Under the pieces are notes generated by a model. That model had not been told where the DNA came from. It did not search any database and saw nothing but the letters and a program-made list of their open reading frames with translations. From NCBI GenBank assembly GCA_017623685.1, contig JAGAOP010000062.1, positions 1-35,291 of the forward strand: a stretch of DNA of 35,291 bases. Reading direction: 5' to 3'. Origin of the DNA: Spirochaetaceae bacterium. Lineage in GTDB: Bacteria > Spirochaetota > Spirochaetia > Treponematales > Treponemataceae. Numbering within the stretch: the stretch's first letter is position 1; each line of letters begins with the position of its first letter. This document shows, piece after piece, positions 1 through 7,410 of the stretch. The translations under genes were made by a program, and so were the position numbers.

Positions 1-575
1 GGAATACTCAAGGTCTTATCGGTGTACATCGCTTTCTAGAAAAAATTTGGGCTGTTTCAGATAAACCAATGGTTGATATTGATATAACAGGTAACTTAGA
101 TGAAAATCTTACAGAATTACGCAAACAGTTTCACAAAACCATAAAAAAAGTTTCAGAAGATACTGCAAACTTGGCCTTTAATACAGCTATAAGCCAAATG
201 ATGATTTTTATAAACGAGGCATCAAAGCAAGAAACATTGCCTAAAGCTTTATGGGCAGATTTTGTAAAAATGCTTTCGGTTTATGCTCCCCACCTAGGTG
301 AAGAACTTTGGGAAAAGTTAGGGAATAAAAACACTATTGCTTACGAAAATTGGCCAACTTACAACGAAGAATTTTGTAAAGATGATGAATGCAAGATTAT
401 AGTTCAAATTAATGGCAAAAAACGGGATGAATTTCAGGTAAAAATCGGCACAGATAACTCCGAAGTAGAAAAGTTAGCATTAACTTCTGAAGGAGCGAAA
501 CGCTTTATGGAAGGAAAAACTGTTGTTAAAGTGATTGTTGTACCTAATAAATTGGTAAACATAGTTGTAAAATAG
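1..575 (+). CDS. leuS: Leucyl-tRNA synthetase, C-terminal part (5' end outside window)
   Basis: This is the 3' end of a class I leucyl-tRNA synthetase, which charges tRNA-Leu in the cytoplasm. The reading frame is open from base 3 onward (NTQGLIGVHRFLEKIW...), so the first ATG at 69 is internal and the gene starts upstream of the window. The visible part is the anticodon-binding helical domain (GVHRFLEKIW, then YAPHLGEELWEKLG) followed by the small C-terminal domain with VQINGKKRDEF and the typical end KLVNIVVK. All of this is usual for bacterial LeuRS and the end is intact. A tRNA-Leu gene lies about 110 bases downstream but has its own promoter, so the proximity need not imply cotranscription. 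The identification is firm; only the missing 5' end limits it. Confidence 0.95.
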   Translation, partial: NTQGLIGVHRFLEKIWAVSDKPMVDIDITGNLDENLTELRKQFHKTIKKVSEDTANLAFNTAISQMMIFINEASKQETLPKALWADFVKMLSVYAPHLGEELWEKLGNKNTIAYENWPTYNEEFCKDDECKIIVQINGKKRDEFQVKIGTDNSEVEKLALTSEGAKRFMEGKTVVKVIVVPNKLVNIVVK

Positions 576-616
576 TCATGAGTTTTGCAAAAAGATTAAT
601 TTTTTTTGTAAAGCAC

Positions 617-645
617 TTGACACTTTTTTATACCTATGGTATCTT
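617..645 (+). promoter_or_regulatory. Promoter of the tRNA-Leu/tRNA-Gly operon
   Basis: A perfect -35 box TTGACA (617-622) is followed after 17 bases by TATCTT (640-645). TGG just before the hexamer gives an extended -10 (TGn). Transcription would start near 652, about 32 bases before the first tRNA. It is one of the clearest sigma-70-type promoters in the window. Confidence 0.8.
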
Positions 646-683
646 TTTTGTGTTGAGAGGTTAAACACCGATCCCAAGCACGG

Positions 684-764
684 GCGAGAGTGGTGAAATT
701 GGCAGACACGCCAGACTTAGGATCTGGTGCCCTAGGCGTAAGGGTTCAAGTCCCTTCTCTCGCA
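684..764 (+). tRNA. tRNA-Leu (anticodon TAG)
   Basis: The acceptor stem GCGAGAG (684-690) pairs with CTCTCGC (757-763), with discriminator A at 764. The anticodon stem CCAGA/TCTGG (711-715/723-727) closes the loop CTTAGGA, giving anticodon TAG at 718-720. The T arm is AAGGG-TTCAAGT-CCCTT (740-756). The extra variable arm between the anticodon and T arms fits a type II tRNA such as Leu. No CCA is encoded, so the tail must be added after transcription. Confidence 0.96.
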
Positions 765-812
765 GTCCTTCACATTAGGAGGGAACGGGACCTTTTTCAA
801 CCGTGCAATTTT

Positions 813-884
813 GCGGGAATAGCTCAGTGGTAGAGCGCGACCTTGCCAAGGTCGATGTCGCGGGTCCGACTCCCGTTTCCCGCT
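813..884 (+). tRNA. tRNA-Gly (anticodon GCC)
   Basis: The acceptor stem GCGGGAA (813-819) pairs with TTCCCGC (877-883), with discriminator T at 884. The D arm contains AGCTCAGTGGTAGAGC. The anticodon stem CGACC/GGTCG closes loop TTGCCAA with anticodon GCC at 845-847. CCA is not encoded. The gene is probably cotranscribed with the upstream tRNA-Leu, because no terminator lies between them and a strong terminator follows. Confidence 0.96.
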
Positions 885-891
885 CTAAACC

Positions 892-926
892 AAGGCGATT
901 CGGAATGTTCTGAATCGCCTTTTTTA
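892..926 (+). terminator. Rho-independent terminator of the tRNA operon
   Basis: AAGGCGATTC (892-901) and GAATCGCCTT (912-921) form a perfect 10-bp stem that runs into a T tract. It ends the tRNA transcript just before tig. A possible -10 for tig (TATACT, 928-933) follows at once, but with no convincing -35. Confidence 0.9.
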
Positions 927-954
927 ATATACTTGTAAAACAGAGGAAGCGAAA

Positions 955-2304
955 GTGAAACTATCCAAGGAAATCACAAAACTTGAAAATTCAGCTGTAA
1001 AGTTGACTGTTACTGTTGCAAAAAAAGATGTTGCCACAGGTTATAATGACACTGTATCAAAATACGCAAAAAGTATTCAAATTCCTGGTTTTAGGAAAGG
1101 TCACGTACCTGTATCCGTTTTAGAAAGAAAATACGGGGATGCTTTAAAAATGGAAGCTGCTAGCGACCTTATAGAAAAAGCCCTTAGCGAAATCTTTGAA
1201 GAAATTCAAGAACGCCCCCTTCCCTACGCACAACCTTCTATGGACGAAGCACCTGTTTTAGATACATCAAAAGATTTAACATTCTCTGTAACTTATGATA
1301 TTTTCCCTCAAGTGAAGGTTGAAAATTTTGACGGCATTACAATCAAAGAACCTGTAGTTTCAATTACTGACGAGGATTTAAAACAAGAGTTAGAACAAAT
1401 TCGTGAACGCAATGCTATGGTTTTAGACAAAAAAGAAGGTGAACCTGCAGTAAAAGATGACATTGTTACAATTAATTACTCTGAACTTGATGATGAAGGA
1501 AAAACAATACAGGGTTCTGAAAGACAGGATTTTGTTTTCACAGTAGGTTCAGGTCAAAATCTTTTCAAAATTGATGATGATATCATTGGTATGAAAAAAG
1601 ATGAAACCAAAGAAATTACTAAAACCTACAAAGAAGATTTTGAGGACAAAGATTTAGCAGGAACTACAAAAAAATTAAAGGTAACAGTAACTGCTATCAA
1701 GGTTCGCAATTTACCTGATTTAGATGATGAATTAGCTCAGGATGTAAATGATAAATATAATACTCTAGATGATATGAAAGCTGACATTAAAAAGAATATG
1801 GAAGCAGCAAAAGAAAAAAGGATTTCAGAGATAAAGTCTAATTCATTGCTTGAACAACTTGTTGAAAAAAATCAATTTGATTTACCAAAATCTATGATTG
1901 CTGCTGAATTGGATTCTAGATGGAGAATGATGGCTCAGCAGTTTAGAACAACTACTGAACAGCTTGATAAAATGATAGCAGCATCAGGTCAAACAAAAGA
2001 AGCTATGCTTTCTGAATGGACAGGTGATGCAGAAAAAATGCTAAAAACTCGCATAATTGTGGAAGCTTTACTTAAAGAAAAAAATATTACTGTTACTCCA
2101 GAAGAAATTGATGCAGAATACGAAAAAATTGCACAAGAAGCAGGAATTTCTGTAGAAGAAGTAAAAAAACACTATGCGGATCCTAGACAAAAAGAGTATC
2201 TTATAGATGAAACTAAAGAACAAAAGCTGTACAAAGATTTATTCCAACAAGTTAAAGTTTCAAAGGGAGACAAAATGACCTTTGCAGACTTGTTTAAAAA
2301 CTAA
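955..2304 (+). CDS. tig: Trigger factor (ribosome-associated chaperone and prolyl isomerase)
   Basis: Trigger factor binds the ribosome next to the exit tunnel and shields nascent chains. At 449 residues it has the usual family length. The N-terminal ribosome-binding domain carries the signature GFRKGHVP at residues 45-52. An FKBP-type PPIase domain follows at about 160-245 (DIVTINYSELDDEG to about KVTVTAIK), and the rest is the helical C-terminal substrate cradle. The start codon is GTG at 955, supported by AGGAA about eight bases upstream; no in-frame ATG fits the conserved N terminus. It heads the classical tig-clpP-clpX arrangement, with only 24 bases to clpP, so the three are probably one operon linking nascent-chain folding to ClpXP degradation. 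Confidence 0.96.
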   Translation: MKLSKEITKLENSAVKLTVTVAKKDVATGYNDTVSKYAKSIQIPGFRKGHVPVSVLERKYGDALKMEAASDLIEKALSEIFEEIQERPLPYAQPSMDEAPVLDTSKDLTFSVTYDIFPQVKVENFDGITIKEPVVSITDEDLKQELEQIRERNAMVLDKKEGEPAVKDDIVTINYSELDDEGKTIQGSERQDFVFTVGSGQNLFKIDDDIIGMKKDETKEITKTYKEDFEDKDLAGTTKKLKVTVTAIKVRNLPDLDDELAQDVNDKYNTLDDMKADIKKNMEAAKEKRISEIKSNSLLEQLVEKNQFDLPKSMIAAELDSRWRMMAQQFRTTTEQLDKMIAASGQTKEAMLSEWTGDAEKMLKTRIIVEALLKEKNITVTPEEIDAEYEKIAQEAGISVEEVKKHYADPRQKEYLIDETKEQKLYKDLFQQVKVSKGDKMTFADLFKN

Positions 2305-2328
2305 ATATTTGTACCGCAAGGATACTAT

Positions 2329-2943
2329 ATGAACGAAAGAATGAACACTTTAGTCCCCTACGTTATGGAACAAACTAGTGGAGGGGAAAGGTCCTATGAC
2401 ATTTATTCTCGCTTGCTAAAAGATAGAATTATTTTCATTGATGGGGAAATAACAGACACAACTGCAGATTTAGTTGTTGCACAGATATTATTTCTTGACT
2501 CACAAAGTTCTGATAAAGATATTAGTTTATATATCAATTCACCTGGTGGTTCTGTAACTGCTGGATTAGCCATTTATGATACAATTCAATCTATCAAATG
2601 CGACACTCAAACTATTTGCTTAGGTCAAGCTGCTAGTATGGCAGCAATATTACTTGCAAGTGGAACTAGAGGAAAAAGATTTGCTTTGCCTTCTTCCCGT
2701 GTTATGATACATCAGCCTTGGGGGGGAGCTAAAGGACAAGCTTCAGATATTGCAATTCAAGCACGTGAAATTATTCGTCTGAAAAAAATGACAATTGATT
2801 ATTTTGCATATCATACAGGAAAATCTTTTGACGATGTTGCAAAAGACATGGAAAGAGATTTTTATATGTCTGCAGAAGAAGCTGTAAATTATGGAATTGT
2901 TGACAAGGTAATGCCAAGGAGAGACCATGGCTCGAAATCGTAA
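2329..2943 (+). CDS. clpP: ATP-dependent Clp protease, proteolytic subunit
   Basis: ClpP is the serine peptidase that forms the two-ring degradation chamber. The catalytic triad is visible: Ser103 in GQAASMAA, His128 in MIHQP and Asp177 in MERDFYM, with spacing that matches E. coli ClpP. The 204-residue length is typical. The start at 2329 is preceded by AAGGA (2318-2322, six bases away); a second ATG four codons later is also possible. The last 17 bases overlap the start of clpX (2927-2943), so the two are translationally linked and probably made in a fixed ratio. Nothing is missing from the active site, and the context tig-clpP-clpX supports the standard role. Confidence 0.97.
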   Translation: MNERMNTLVPYVMEQTSGGERSYDIYSRLLKDRIIFIDGEITDTTADLVVAQILFLDSQSSDKDISLYINSPGGSVTAGLAIYDTIQSIKCDTQTICLGQAASMAAILLASGTRGKRFALPSSRVMIHQPWGGAKGQASDIAIQAREIIRLKKMTIDYFAYHTGKSFDDVAKDMERDFYMSAEEAVNYGIVDKVMPRRDHGSKS

Positions 2944-4180
2944 TATCAACAATCAATATTGTTCTTTTTGCGGCAAGCCTGCTGATATAAATAGACGAAT
3001 GGTTGCAGGGCCGGATAATATTTCGATTTGTAATAAGTGTGTTGCAATTTGCCAAACTATCTTAGATGATGAAATGGAAGAAATTAGTCCAATAAACTTA
3101 AATTCCGTTCCTACACCAAAAGAATTCAAGGATTATCTTGATCAATATGTTATCGGACAGGATTATGCAAAAAAAGCATTATCTGTAGCTGTATACAATC
3201 ACTACAAACGAATGTCACGCACAAATATTGGTAACGACGAAGTTCAATTAGAAAAATCCAATATTCTATTGATTGGACCAACTGGTTCGGGAAAAACTCT
3301 ACTGGCTAAAACACTTGCACAAAAACTAAACGTACCTTTTGCCATAGCAGATGCCACAACCCTAACAGAAGCAGGTTATGTAGGCGAAGACGTAGAAAAT
3401 GTTTTGTTAAAACTTATTAATGCTGCCGATGGAAATGTTGCTGCTGCGGAAAGAGGAATTATTTTCATCGACGAAATCGACAAAATCGCTAGAAAATCAG
3501 AAAACACATCTATAACAAGAGACGTTTCTGGAGAAGGTGTTCAACAAGCTTTGCTAAAAATTATAGAAGGAACCCACGCTAGCGTGCCTCCTCAGGGCGG
3601 AAGAAAACATCCTAATCAAGAAATGATTGAAATTGATACTACAAATATTTTATTTATTTGTGGTGGTGCCTTTGTTGGATTAGACAATATAATTGAATCT
3701 CGAGTAGCAGCTCATACAATGGGATTTGGCTCAACTTTAAATTCTTTAAGTGAAGACGACCGTGCTGAATTACTGAATAAAGTAATTCCCAACGACTTAG
3801 TAAAATTTGGATTGATTCCAGAACTTATAGGTCGTATGCCAATTTCAGTTGCGTTAAAAGAACTTACAAAAGATGATTTAATTAAAATCCTTACGGAACC
3901 AAAAAATGCTATAATAAAGCAATTTCAGTTATCATTTGCAATAGATAACGTGGAGCTAGAGTTTACAAAAGATGCTATTGACGAAATTGCTGAAATTGCA
4001 ATTAAAAGAAAAACCGGAGCCCGTGGACTAAGAGCTATTGTTGAACAACTACTTATGGATGTAATGTTTGAAATTCCATCTGTAAAAGGAAACAAAAAAC
4101 TTGTCATCACTGGTGAAATGGTAAAAAAGGGTGTTATTAAAGACGCTGAAAATTTATTAACTGACCAAAAAACAGCTTAA
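2927..4180 (+). CDS. clpX: ClpX unfoldase, ATPase subunit of ClpXP
   Basis: ClpX is the AAA+ unfoldase that feeds substrates to ClpP. The 417-residue protein has the N-terminal C4 zinc domain (Cys12, Cys15, Cys35, Cys38), Walker A GPTGSGKT (117-124), pore loop GYVG (150-153), Walker B IIFIDEID (178-185), the RKH loop (226-228) and a GARGLR sensor-2 segment near the C terminus. The ClpP-docking tripeptide reads MGF (265-267), a mild variant of the common [LIV]GF. The start ATG at 2927 lies inside the end of clpP and has AAGGAGAG (2915-2922) in front of it. A strong hairpin downstream ends the operon. The family call is firm. Confidence 0.97.
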   Translation: MARNRNINNQYCSFCGKPADINRRMVAGPDNISICNKCVAICQTILDDEMEEISPINLNSVPTPKEFKDYLDQYVIGQDYAKKALSVAVYNHYKRMSRTNIGNDEVQLEKSNILLIGPTGSGKTLLAKTLAQKLNVPFAIADATTLTEAGYVGEDVENVLLKLINAADGNVAAAERGIIFIDEIDKIARKSENTSITRDVSGEGVQQALLKIIEGTHASVPPQGGRKHPNQEMIEIDTTNILFICGGAFVGLDNIIESRVAAHTMGFGSTLNSLSEDDRAELLNKVIPNDLVKFGLIPELIGRMPISVALKELTKDDLIKILTEPKNAIIKQFQLSFAIDNVELEFTKDAIDEIAEIAIKRKTGARGLRAIVEQLLMDVMFEIPSVKGNKKLVITGEMVKKGVIKDAENLLTDQKTA

Positions 4181-4221
4181 TAATCCAAACTGTTAAAAAA
4201 ATAATTAGAACTTTAAATTAC

Positions 4222-4260
4222 AAAATTGCTAAAAGAAAACTTTCTTTTAGCAATTTTTTT
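4222..4260. terminator. Bidirectional terminator between clpX and the glycosyltransferase gene
   Basis: A 17-bp inverted repeat (4222-4238 against 4241-4257) includes TTGCTAAAAGAAA and its complement, with almost no loop, and ends in a T run on the plus strand. The mirrored A run gives a weaker T run on the minus strand. It sits between two convergent genes and can serve both. Confidence 0.88.
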
Positions 4261-4271
4261 ATAAACAAAAA

Positions 4272-5396
4272 TTATTTTCTAGTCTTAGCTGCTTGGCATA
4301 AAACTTCTAATGTTTTAGAAGCAGTTTTTTCCCAGGAAAAGCGTTTAGCCCACGCAATACCATCTGCATGAAGTTTTTCCCTAAGTGTCTTATCTAAAAT
4401 AATAGTCTCCATTGCATCAGCCATAGAACCTATATCATCTGGCGAGAAAAATAAGGCATTGCTACCTGCTATTTCTGGTAAGGCACCTGCCTTTGCACAA
4501 GCAACAGGAACTCCTGAAGCCATTGCCTCTAAAACAGGCATCCCTACTCCTTCTCCAACAGAAGGAACAATGCAAGCATCAGCACAGGAATATAATTCAG
4601 ATAAATTTTCATGTGGGAAAAAACCTGTAAGGAAAATATCAGACCCATAAGGAGAATCCATAACTTCTTTATGAACCGTATCAAAATATGGTCCAGCTCC
4701 ACCTGCTAAAATTAATCTATGAGGCAAACCTGTTTTCTTTTTAAATACAGAAAATGCACGAATTAATTCTACATGTTTTTTTGCAGGACCCTGCAATTTT
4801 GAAGCATAAATAAAATAAGGACGCTTAATTGCAAATGGTTTTATTTCTACCACATCACCAGTTAATTCAGTACGGGGATAAAACAAACTATGGTCAATCC
4901 CGTTATGGATTACTTCAATTTTTTCTGGATTAATTGACATAGAAACAAGTTCTTTTTTGATAAATTGGCTTGCAACAATTATTTTTGTACAATTCATAAA
5001 ACCTTTTTTTATTTTTTTTGCAAAAAAAGAACCTTGATTAAAGCTTGGTAATTCAGAAATAACATCATTTACAACTGCAACACCAGGAACTTTAAAATTT
5101 GTAGGCAAAAATCTTCCACCAGCTGAATAAAGAGTAACATCATAGCCTCGTTTAACTGAAAAAGAAGAAGCTCGTGTAAGATGCCAAATAAATTCAGATA
5201 AAACACTATCTGGAATAGAAATACCAGTAAAAGAAAAATTATTAGATGTAGTAAAATTATATCTATCTATTTCAGAACCGAATAACTCGTAAGAAATAGA
5301 ATCTAGTTTAGGCAACTTAGAAAGTAGCGATAATAGATATAAACCGATACCAGATCTACCATGGTCAGCACCAAAAGTATCTATTCCAATTAACAT
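4272..5396 (-). CDS. Glycosyltransferase family 4 (GT-B fold)
   Basis: The protein transfers a sugar from a nucleotide-sugar donor; the acceptor and sugar cannot be read from sequence. It has 374 residues. The C-terminal half shows the GT4 pattern: a KLQGPAKKHVELIRAF helix after the linker (about 200-215), LILAGGAG (228-235), FLTGFFPHENLSELYSCADACIVPS (255-279) and the E-x7-E motif EGVGMPVLE (Glu282 and Glu290), followed by EAMASGVPV. The N-terminal half starts with the glycine-rich G-x-GLYLLSLL segment. There is no signal peptide or membrane helix, so it is cytoplasmic or peripheral. It stands alone, divergent from a helicase, so no pathway is implied; lipid, polysaccharide or flagellin glycosylation are all possible. 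There is no Shine-Dalgarno sequence, and the mRNA is predicted to be leaderless. Confidence 0.88.
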   Translation of the reverse strand: MLIGIDTFGADHGRSGIGLYLLSLLSKLPKLDSISYELFGSEIDRYNFTTSNNFSFTGISIPDSVLSEFIWHLTRASSFSVKRGYDVTLYSAGGRFLPTNFKVPGVAVVNDVISELPSFNQGSFFAKKIKKGFMNCTKIIVASQFIKKELVSMSINPEKIEVIHNGIDHSLFYPRTELTGDVVEIKPFAIKRPYFIYASKLQGPAKKHVELIRAFSVFKKKTGLPHRLILAGGAGPYFDTVHKEVMDSPYGSDIFLTGFFPHENLSELYSCADACIVPSVGEGVGMPVLEAMASGVPVACAKAGALPEIAGSNALFFSPDDIGSMADAMETIILDKTLREKLHADGIAWAKRFSWEKTASKTLEVLCQAAKTRK

Positions 5397-5402
5397 TTTT
5401 AT

Positions 5403-5411
5403 ATTATAGCA
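5403..5411 (-). promoter_or_regulatory. Extended -10 promoter, leaderless start of the glycosyltransferase gene
   Basis: On the minus strand the sequence reads TGC-TATAAT, then six bases (ATAAAA), then the ATG at 5396. The -10 is a perfect consensus with an extended TGn. Transcription normally begins about seven bases after the hexamer, so the predicted first base is the A of ATG. No Shine-Dalgarno sequence exists. Confidence 0.65.
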
Positions 5412-5426
5412 TATTTATTAAAAATG

Positions 5427-5435
5427 TGCTATAGT
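5427..5435 (+). promoter_or_regulatory. Extended -10 promoter, leaderless start of the helicase gene
   Basis: TGC-TATAGT (5427-5435) is followed by six bases (CGAATA) and the ATG at 5442. The geometry is the same as that of the divergent glycosyltransferase promoter 20 bases away. No Shine-Dalgarno sequence exists. This also argues that the ATG at 5424, which would lie upstream of the -10, is not the start. Confidence 0.62.
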
Positions 5436-5441
5436 CGAATA

Positions 5442-6602
5442 ATGAATGAGTATACAACATTTCAACAACTTGACATAAATAAGGAATTTTGCCAAAAACT
5501 AAGAGATTTAAATATTAATTCACCAACAAAAATACAAACTCAAGTTATTCCTTTAGTAAATAAAAATGAAAATCTTTTATTTCAGTCAGAAACAGGAACT
5601 GGAAAAACTTTTGCATATCTTTTGCCTTTGCTCCAACAAATTAATAAAAACTTACCTCATATTCAGCTTATGATTATTGCTCCAACCCATGAACTTTCTT
5701 CTCAAATAAAAAATCAAATTCAACAAATATCAGATATAAAAGTTGCACTTTTAATTGGTGGAGCTCCCATAAAAAGACAAACAGAATTACTAAAAGAAAA
5801 ACCTCAAATTGTTGTAGGAGGTCCAGCAAGACTGGCTGAATTAGCCTTTTTAAAAAAATTAAAATGCAACAACATAAAATTTATAGTTATTGACGAAGTA
5901 GACAGACTTTTTTCACCTGAACTAAGAGATAAAACATTAAGTTTATTAAATCTCTTACCAGAAAAAATTAATATTATTGCTTGTTCCGCAACAATTTCAG
6001 GGGAAACTACAAAAATAATTAAAAATATTATTAAACAAAAAAACTCTGATACAGAAAATCTAAAAACTGTACTTTTACCACCAGAAGATATTCTTAGAAA
6101 AAAAATATTACATATTGCAATATACAGTGAATCAAGGGATAAAATAGATACATTAAAGAAAATACTTGTAGCTGAAAATCCTTCAAGAGCAATGATATTC
6201 ACATCTAGACCTGATCAAGTGGAAATAATTGCTAACAAACTCACTTATAAAAAAATAGACTGCTGTTTCCTTCATGCAAAGACTGATAAAGTCAAAAGAA
6301 AACAGGCTTTAGATAGATTCCGTTCAGGAAAAACAAAAGTTTTAATAACCAGCGACTTATCTGCTAGAGGCTTGGATATTTTTGGAATAAGTCACATAAT
6401 TCAAATGGATTTACCTTCCGAAAAAGATTTTTTTATTCACCGAGCAGGAAGAACAGGACGAGCTGGAAATTCAGGAACAAATATTGTTATTTGTGATGAA
6501 TATGAACTAAGGAAATTTTCAGCCCTAGAAAAAAAATTGGGATTAACTGTTTATCCTAAAATATTGTATAAAGGTAAAATGATTGCTCCAATCCTTGATT
6601 AG
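5442..6602 (+). CDS. DEAD-box ATP-dependent RNA helicase
   Basis: This is a superfamily 2 RNA helicase that remodels RNA, probably in ribosome assembly, RNA decay or translation. Numbered from the ATG at 5442 (386 residues), it has the Q-motif region FQQLDINKEF..INSPTKIQ (7-32), motif I SETGTGKT (49-56), motif II DEVD (151-154, in place of DEAD), motif III SAT (182-184) and, in the second RecA domain, SARGLD and HRAGRTGRAG (motifs V and VI). The usual TPGRL motif reads GGPARL. There is no long basic C-terminal tail, so it is a minimal core helicase. An upstream in-frame ATG at 5424 would add six residues but overlaps the proposed promoter. It converges on comFC with five bases between them and no separate terminator. 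Confidence 0.9.
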   Translation: MNEYTTFQQLDINKEFCQKLRDLNINSPTKIQTQVIPLVNKNENLLFQSETGTGKTFAYLLPLLQQINKNLPHIQLMIIAPTHELSSQIKNQIQQISDIKVALLIGGAPIKRQTELLKEKPQIVVGGPARLAELAFLKKLKCNNIKFIVIDEVDRLFSPELRDKTLSLLNLLPEKINIIACSATISGETTKIIKNIIKQKNSDTENLKTVLLPPEDILRKKILHIAIYSESRDKIDTLKKILVAENPSRAMIFTSRPDQVEIIANKLTYKKIDCCFLHAKTDKVKRKQALDRFRSGKTKVLITSDLSARGLDIFGISHIIQMDLPSEKDFFIHRAGRTGRAGNSGTNIVICDEYELRKFSALEKKLGLTVYPKILYKGKMIAPILD

Positions 6603-6607
6603 TTTTT

Positions 6608-7369
6608 TTATACTGTAAAAAGAGAGAATCCGTAAACAGTGGAAACCCCAGCTTCTTTTAAGCATTTAGCACAAGTCTCCATTGTAACGCCTGTTGTAAT
6701 TACATCATCAATTAGAATTATTTTTTCCGGAAGAATATTTTTTGCAATAAACTTTGGATTTATTCGATAAGCATGACCTAGATTTTCTAGTCGGCTTTTT
6801 CGGTTTAATTTTTTTTGTTGAATTGAAGTAGTTCTTTCTAAAACTCGTAAAACCTTAAACCCATAAAACATTTCTAAATATTTACATAAATCTTCAACTT
6901 GATCCCAGCCTTGTTTGCGAATTTTTCCAGGTCTAGGTGGAACAGGAACTAAAGGAATTTCACCATCTGAAAAAAATTCTTTTTTAATCACATTTGAACT
7001 TAAATCAGAAAAAACTTTAGTCAGTTGTCTACGATGTTGGTATTTCCACATATATAGTAAATCAATTTTCCATAGGCGATAAGTATGAACTGGAACAACA
7101 GAATCCGTGTGAAGAAGAACTTTTTCTTCTTTGCATCTGGAACATAAATCGATTTCAGAAATTAATTCCTTTCCGCAACAATTACACCTAGTACGAATAC
7201 CATCAACTTTATTTACACTTGGCACCCAGTCATAAATAAATTGATTTTTACATATTTCACATATGGGAGGATTAAAAGTAATACGACCACATTTTATGCA
7301 AGCCTCCCCTCCTAAAAATAAGGAAAAAAAGAATCGCAAAAATTTAAAAAATAAAAATACAACTTTCAC
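6608..7369 (-). CDS. comFC: ComF-family phosphoribosyltransferase-like protein
   Basis: The 253-residue protein is of the ComFC/GntX type, linked to DNA uptake in naturally competent bacteria and otherwise of uncertain function. Two cysteine clusters form the N-terminal zinc-binding region (Cys24, Cys27, Cys37, Cys40; then Cys62, Cys64/65, Cys76, Cys79). The C-terminal phosphoribosyltransferase-like domain has the PRPP-binding loop IILIDDVITTGVT (217-229) and the family segment PVPPRPGKIRKQGWDQ. The start codon is GTG at 7369 (the ATG two bases upstream runs into TGA at once). No Shine-Dalgarno sequence is present, and TATAAT lies six bases before the GTG. It follows mutS on the same strand 41 bases away but seems to have its own promoter. 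Confidence 0.85.
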   Translation of the reverse strand: MKVVFLFFKFLRFFFSLFLGGEACIKCGRITFNPPICEICKNQFIYDWVPSVNKVDGIRTRCNCCGKELISEIDLCSRCKEEKVLLHTDSVVPVHTYRLWKIDLLYMWKYQHRRQLTKVFSDLSSNVIKKEFFSDGEIPLVPVPPRPGKIRKQGWDQVEDLCKYLEMFYGFKVLRVLERTTSIQQKKLNRKSRLENLGHAYRINPKFIAKNILPEKIILIDDVITTGVTMETCAKCLKEAGVSTVYGFSLFTV

Positions 7370-7375
7370 ATAATA

Positions 7376-7381
7376 ATTATA
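7376..7381 (-). promoter_or_regulatory. -10 box, predicted leaderless start of comFC
   Basis: On the minus strand TATAAT (7381 to 7376) is followed by six bases (TATTAT) and the GTG start at 7369. There is no TGn extension and no recognisable -35, so the promoter is less certain than those at 5403 and 5427, but the six-base spacing is the same. Confidence 0.5.
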
Positions 7382-7410
7382 GTTTTAAACAACAAAAAAA
7401 AACCTAAAAC

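Noticed and set aside
2743..3055. Minus-strand ORFs across the clpP-clpX junction
   Set aside because: Both lie opposite well-supported coding sequence and show no family features.
5424..5441. Helicase start at the ATG at 5424
   Set aside because: The six added residues are not part of the conserved domain and the codons overlap the extended -10 proposed for the gene.
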